Shown here one piece after another: positions 6,155 through 8,344 of a DNA stretch of 8,344 nucleotides (the first letter of the stretch is position 1; the number at the start of each line of letters is the position of its first letter). This stretch comes from CAYJPV01 sp964396055 (lineage in GTDB: Bacteria; Acidobacteriota; Vicinamibacteria; Vicinamibacterales; JAKQTR01): the NCBI GenBank assembly GCA_964396055.1, contig CAYNDV010000181.1, positions 1 to 8,344 of the forward strand, given 5' to 3'. The notes under the pieces were generated by a model. That model made no database searches. It had not been told where the DNA came from and saw only the letters and a program-made list of their open reading frames with translations. A program made the translations under genes and the position numbers.

Positions 6155-6565
6155 ATGGCACGCACGGCACAGGCACAGGCACCCGGCGCGCTGGGGTTCG
6201 CGGTGCGCAAGAACATCCGCAACCAGCCGCGGCGCGAAGTGGACTACGCGGGCCAGCGCCGGATGTGGGGGGTGACCGGGTTCATCCTGCTGTTCCTGGG
6301 CGTGACGATCGGGTCGATCTGGCTGCGCAACGAGCAGATCCGCCTCGGGTACGAGATCGAGCAGCTGCAGGCCGAGCGGGCGCGGGCCGAATCGGAGCGC
6401 CGCCACCTGCTGGTGGAGCTCGAAGCCCTGCGATCGCCGCAGCGCCTCGAGATGCTGGGCATCACGGAACTGCGGATGGTGCCGCCGTCGCCCGCCGACG
6501 CGTTCGTGCTCGAGCGGGTGCGCACCAGCCTGCCGCCGTCGGGGACGACGGTGGCGCGCCGCTAG
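6155..6565 (+). CDS. ftsL: Cell division protein FtsL (septum-associated bitopic membrane protein)
   Basis: The protein has 136 residues: a basic cytoplasmic N-terminus (1-36), one membrane helix (MWGVTGFILLFLGVTIGSIWL context, about 37-57), and a periplasmic coiled coil (about 58-95) rich in Leu, Glu, Arg and Gln. The segment LEMLGITELRMVPPSPADAF (98-117) resembles the 'A..LGM..P' end of FtsL proteins. FtsL joins FtsB and FtsQ and helps activate FtsWI during septal synthesis. Primary sequence is poorly conserved in this family, so the call rests on topology, the MVPP-type ending and the position between rsmH and ftsI. ATG 6155 is six bases after the rsmH stop, with GAGG at 6142-6145 running into that stop codon. 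The N-terminal arm of about 36 residues is a little long, but there is no better start. Confidence 0.85.
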   Translation: MARTAQAQAPGALGFAVRKNIRNQPRREVDYAGQRRMWGVTGFILLFLGVTIGSIWLRNEQIRLGYEIEQLQAERARAESERRHLLVELEALRSPQRLEMLGITELRMVPPSPADAFVLERVRTSLPPSGTTVARR

Positions 6566-6577
6566 GCCGGAGGACCT

Positions 6578-8344
6578 ATGGACGACGCCGCATCAGCGCA
6601 CGCGTGGCGGACGACGATCCGGCGCCGGGTCCTCGTGGCCGCCGCCGTCCTGGGCGCCTGGGCGGTCGGCATCGAGGCGCGCCTCGTGTGGCTGCAGGTC
6701 TACCAGCACGACGCCCTGGTGGCGCGCGCCGCCAACCAGCGCAAGCGCACCGTGCAGGTGCCGGCTCGGCGCGGGGCCATCGTCGATCGCCACGGCCGCA
6801 CGCTGGCGTACAGCGTCGATGCCGAATCGGTGTACGCGGTGCCCACCGAGATCGCCGACCCGCGCGAAACGATGACCCGGCTCTGCGCGGCCCTCGAGGG
6901 CTGCGGCGCCGGGGAGCGGGAAGGGCTCGTCCGCAGCGTCGAGAAGAACCGCAAGCGCCAGTTCCTGTACCTCAAGCGCCAGCTGTGGCCGGCCGAGGCG
7001 AACCGGATCCGCGATCTGGATCTGCCCGGCGTGGCGTTCGTGACCGAGTCGCGCCGCGTGTACCCCAACCGCGAACTGGCGGCGCACGTGCTCGGCTACG
7101 TCGGCCTGGAGAACAAGGGGCTGGGGGGCGTCGAGGCGTCGTACGATTCGAAGATCCGCGGGCGCGACGGCACGCTGCTGTTCGAGATTGACGCCAAGAA
7201 GAAGGCCTTCGGCCGGGTGGAGACGCCGCCCACGGCCGGCGCGGTCGTCGAGCTCACCCTCGACAGCACCCTCCAGTACATCGCCGAGCGCGAGCTGCGC
7301 GCGGCCATCCGCGAGCACCGCGCCGAGTCCGGGTCCGTGCTGATCATGGACCCGTGGACAGGCGAGGTGCTGGCCCTCGCCAACGAACCCACGTTCAACC
7401 CCAACGCGTACCAGAAGGTCGACGACGTGCGCCGTCGCAACCGGAGCGTGCAGGAGATCTACGAGCCGGGATCGACCTTCAAGGTGGTGACGGCCTCGGC
7501 GGCGATCGAGGAGCGCGCCTTCGCCTCCGACGATCCGATCGACGTCAGCGAGGGCCTCATCCGCATCGGCCCGCGCATCGTCCGCGACGTGCACCAGTAC
7601 GGCACGCTCAGCTTCCGGGACGTCATCGTCAAGTCGAGCAACGTCGGGGCCATCAAGATCGGGGCGCGGCTCGGCCCCGAGCGCCTCGGGCGCTACGTGA
7701 ACCGCTTCGGGTTCGGGAAGCGCCTGTGCCCGGATCTGCCCGGCGAGTCCGCCGGCATGCTGTCGGAGCCGTCCTCCTGGTCGGCGAGCGCCCTCGCCTC
7801 GATCTCGATGGGGTACGAGGTGGGCGTGACCCCGATGCAGATGGTGGCAGCGGTGTCGTCAGTGGCCAACGGCGGCGCCCTCATCCAGCCGCGCGTCGTC
7901 CGCGCGCTGAGCCGCGACGGCGCCCGTGCCGAGGTCGAGCCCCTGACGCTGCGGCGGACGATCGACCCGGCGACGGTGGAGGACCTGCGCGCCATCATGG
8001 AACTGGTGGTCGAGCGCGGCACCGGCCGCCAGGCGCAGGTACCGGGCTACACCGTGGCGGGCAAGACGGGCACGGCGGCCAAGATCGTCAATCGCGCCTA
8101 CTCCAAGTCGGAGTATTACGCGTCGTTTGTCGGGTTCGCGCCGTCCCGCAAGCCGGCGATCACCGTGCTCGTGGTCATCGACACGCCCCGCACCGGCAGG
8201 TACTACGGCGGCGACGTGGCGGCGCCCGTCTTCAAGCGCGTGGCCGAGCAGGCGCTGCGACACCTCGGCGTCGCGCCGACGGTGGACCCGGTGCCGCCGG
8301 TCCTGGTGGCCGGCACGCCCTTCGCCGCCGCGCCGGGCGCGATC
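6578..8344 (+). CDS. ftsI: FtsI / PBP3-type class B penicillin-binding protein, septal peptidoglycan transpeptidase (3' end cut by window)
   Basis: 589 codons are visible and the frame is open at the right edge. A short cytoplasmic N-terminus is followed by one membrane helix (about 17-36). The pedestal domain contains RRGAIVDRHGRTLAYS (64-79), typical of class B PBPs. The transpeptidase domain (about 225-565) has all three active-site motifs: EPGSTFK with nucleophile Ser299 and Lys302, SSN at 353-355, and KTG at 496-498 (VAGKTGTAAK). FtsI crosslinks septal peptidoglycan with FtsW, and is activated by FtsQLB and FtsN-like factors. The start is ATG 6578 behind a good GGAGG (6569-6573) with four bases of spacing, 12 bases after the ftsL stop. 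The transpeptidase domain seems complete, but translation continues into a Pro/Ala/Val-rich segment (567-589), possibly a linker to a further domain such as PASTA. SpoVD/Pbp2x-like naming is possible; gene order favours ftsI. Confidence 0.93.
   Translation, partial: MDDAASAHAWRTTIRRRVLVAAAVLGAWAVGIEARLVWLQVYQHDALVARAANQRKRTVQVPARRGAIVDRHGRTLAYSVDAESVYAVPTEIADPRETMTRLCAALEGCGAGEREGLVRSVEKNRKRQFLYLKRQLWPAEANRIRDLDLPGVAFVTESRRVYPNRELAAHVLGYVGLENKGLGGVEASYDSKIRGRDGTLLFEIDAKKKAFGRVETPPTAGAVVELTLDSTLQYIAERELRAAIREHRAESGSVLIMDPWTGEVLALANEPTFNPNAYQKVDDVRRRNRSVQEIYEPGSTFKVVTASAAIEERAFASDDPIDVSEGLIRIGPRIVRDVHQYGTLSFRDVIVKSSNVGAIKIGARLGPERLGRYVNRFGFGKRLCPDLPGESAGMLSEPSSWSASALASISMGYEVGVTPMQMVAAVSSVANGGALIQPRVVRALSRDGARAEVEPLTLRRTIDPATVEDLRAIMELVVERGTGRQAQVPGYTVAGKTGTAAKIVNRAYSKSEYYASFVGFAPSRKPAITVLVVIDTPRTGRYYGGDVAAPVFKRVAEQALRHLGVAPTVDPVPPVLVAGTPFAAAPGAI

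Noticed and set aside
5839..7191. 450-residue plus-strand open frame across rsmH, ftsL and ftsI
   Set aside because: Out of frame with three well-supported genes and made mostly of Arg, Gly, Ala and Pro; a GC-driven shadow.
6593..7594. 333-residue minus-strand open frame opposite ftsI
   Set aside because: Antisense shadow rich in Arg, Ala, Val, Leu, His and Asp, with no domain. The plus strand encodes FtsI with all three penicillin-binding motifs.
1..8344. Search for CRISPR repeats, insertion sequence ends, tRNA or rRNA genes, toxin-antitoxin or defence genes
   Set aside because: None seen. All long frames with real family signatures are accounted for by the glycosyltransferase, YchF-like and dcw genes.

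Overview
This window is high-GC DNA (roughly 65-70% G+C by eye, with GC-rich third codon positions throughout). It carries two gene groups facing away from each other across a 188-bp, relatively AT-rich gap at about 4602-4789. Gene density is high, GTG starts are frequent, and MraZ, FtsL and the YchF-like protein have the look of environmental Acidobacteriota-type sequences. The acidobacterial assignment is an inference from general protein style. No rRNA, tRNA or other taxonomic marker is present.

Left arm, minus strand, read from 4601 down to 1. The order is a divergent YchF/OLA1-type P-loop ATPase (3501-4601), a GT4 glycosyltransferase (2405-3448), two tandem GT2 glycosyltransferases that each have two C-terminal membrane helices (1405-2394 and 543-1400), and the N-terminal part of a GT-C membrane glycosyltransferase that leaves the window at base 1. 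The last four genes are separated by 10 nt, 4 nt and a 4-nt GTGA overlap, so they look like one transcription unit. Membrane-anchored GT2 enzymes of this type usually load a sugar onto a polyprenyl phosphate, and ArnT/PMT-type GT-C enzymes use such lipid-linked sugars on the outer face of the membrane. The set therefore reads as a small module for decorating a cell-surface glycan, lipid or protein. The sugar and the acceptor cannot be told from sequence.

Right arm, plus strand, from 4790 to the right edge. This is the start of a classical dcw (division and cell wall) cluster in standard order: mraZ, rsmH (mraW), ftsL and ftsI, the last cut by the window end. Spacing is tight (6-18 nt). A good sigma70-type promoter (TTGACA, 17 nt, TACGAT) precedes mraZ. 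Three GTGG(A/T) repeats at an exact 10-bp period follow, matching the known design of the MraZ autorepression operator. Here the repeats lie on the predicted transcription start, the ribosome binding site and the GTG start codon.

Most of the window is ordinary housekeeping content, and I found no undescribed multi-gene system. The points most worth a second look are the compact MraZ operator fused to the translation start, the YchF-family protein with altered switch-region motifs, and the glycosyltransferase module beside the dcw cluster.
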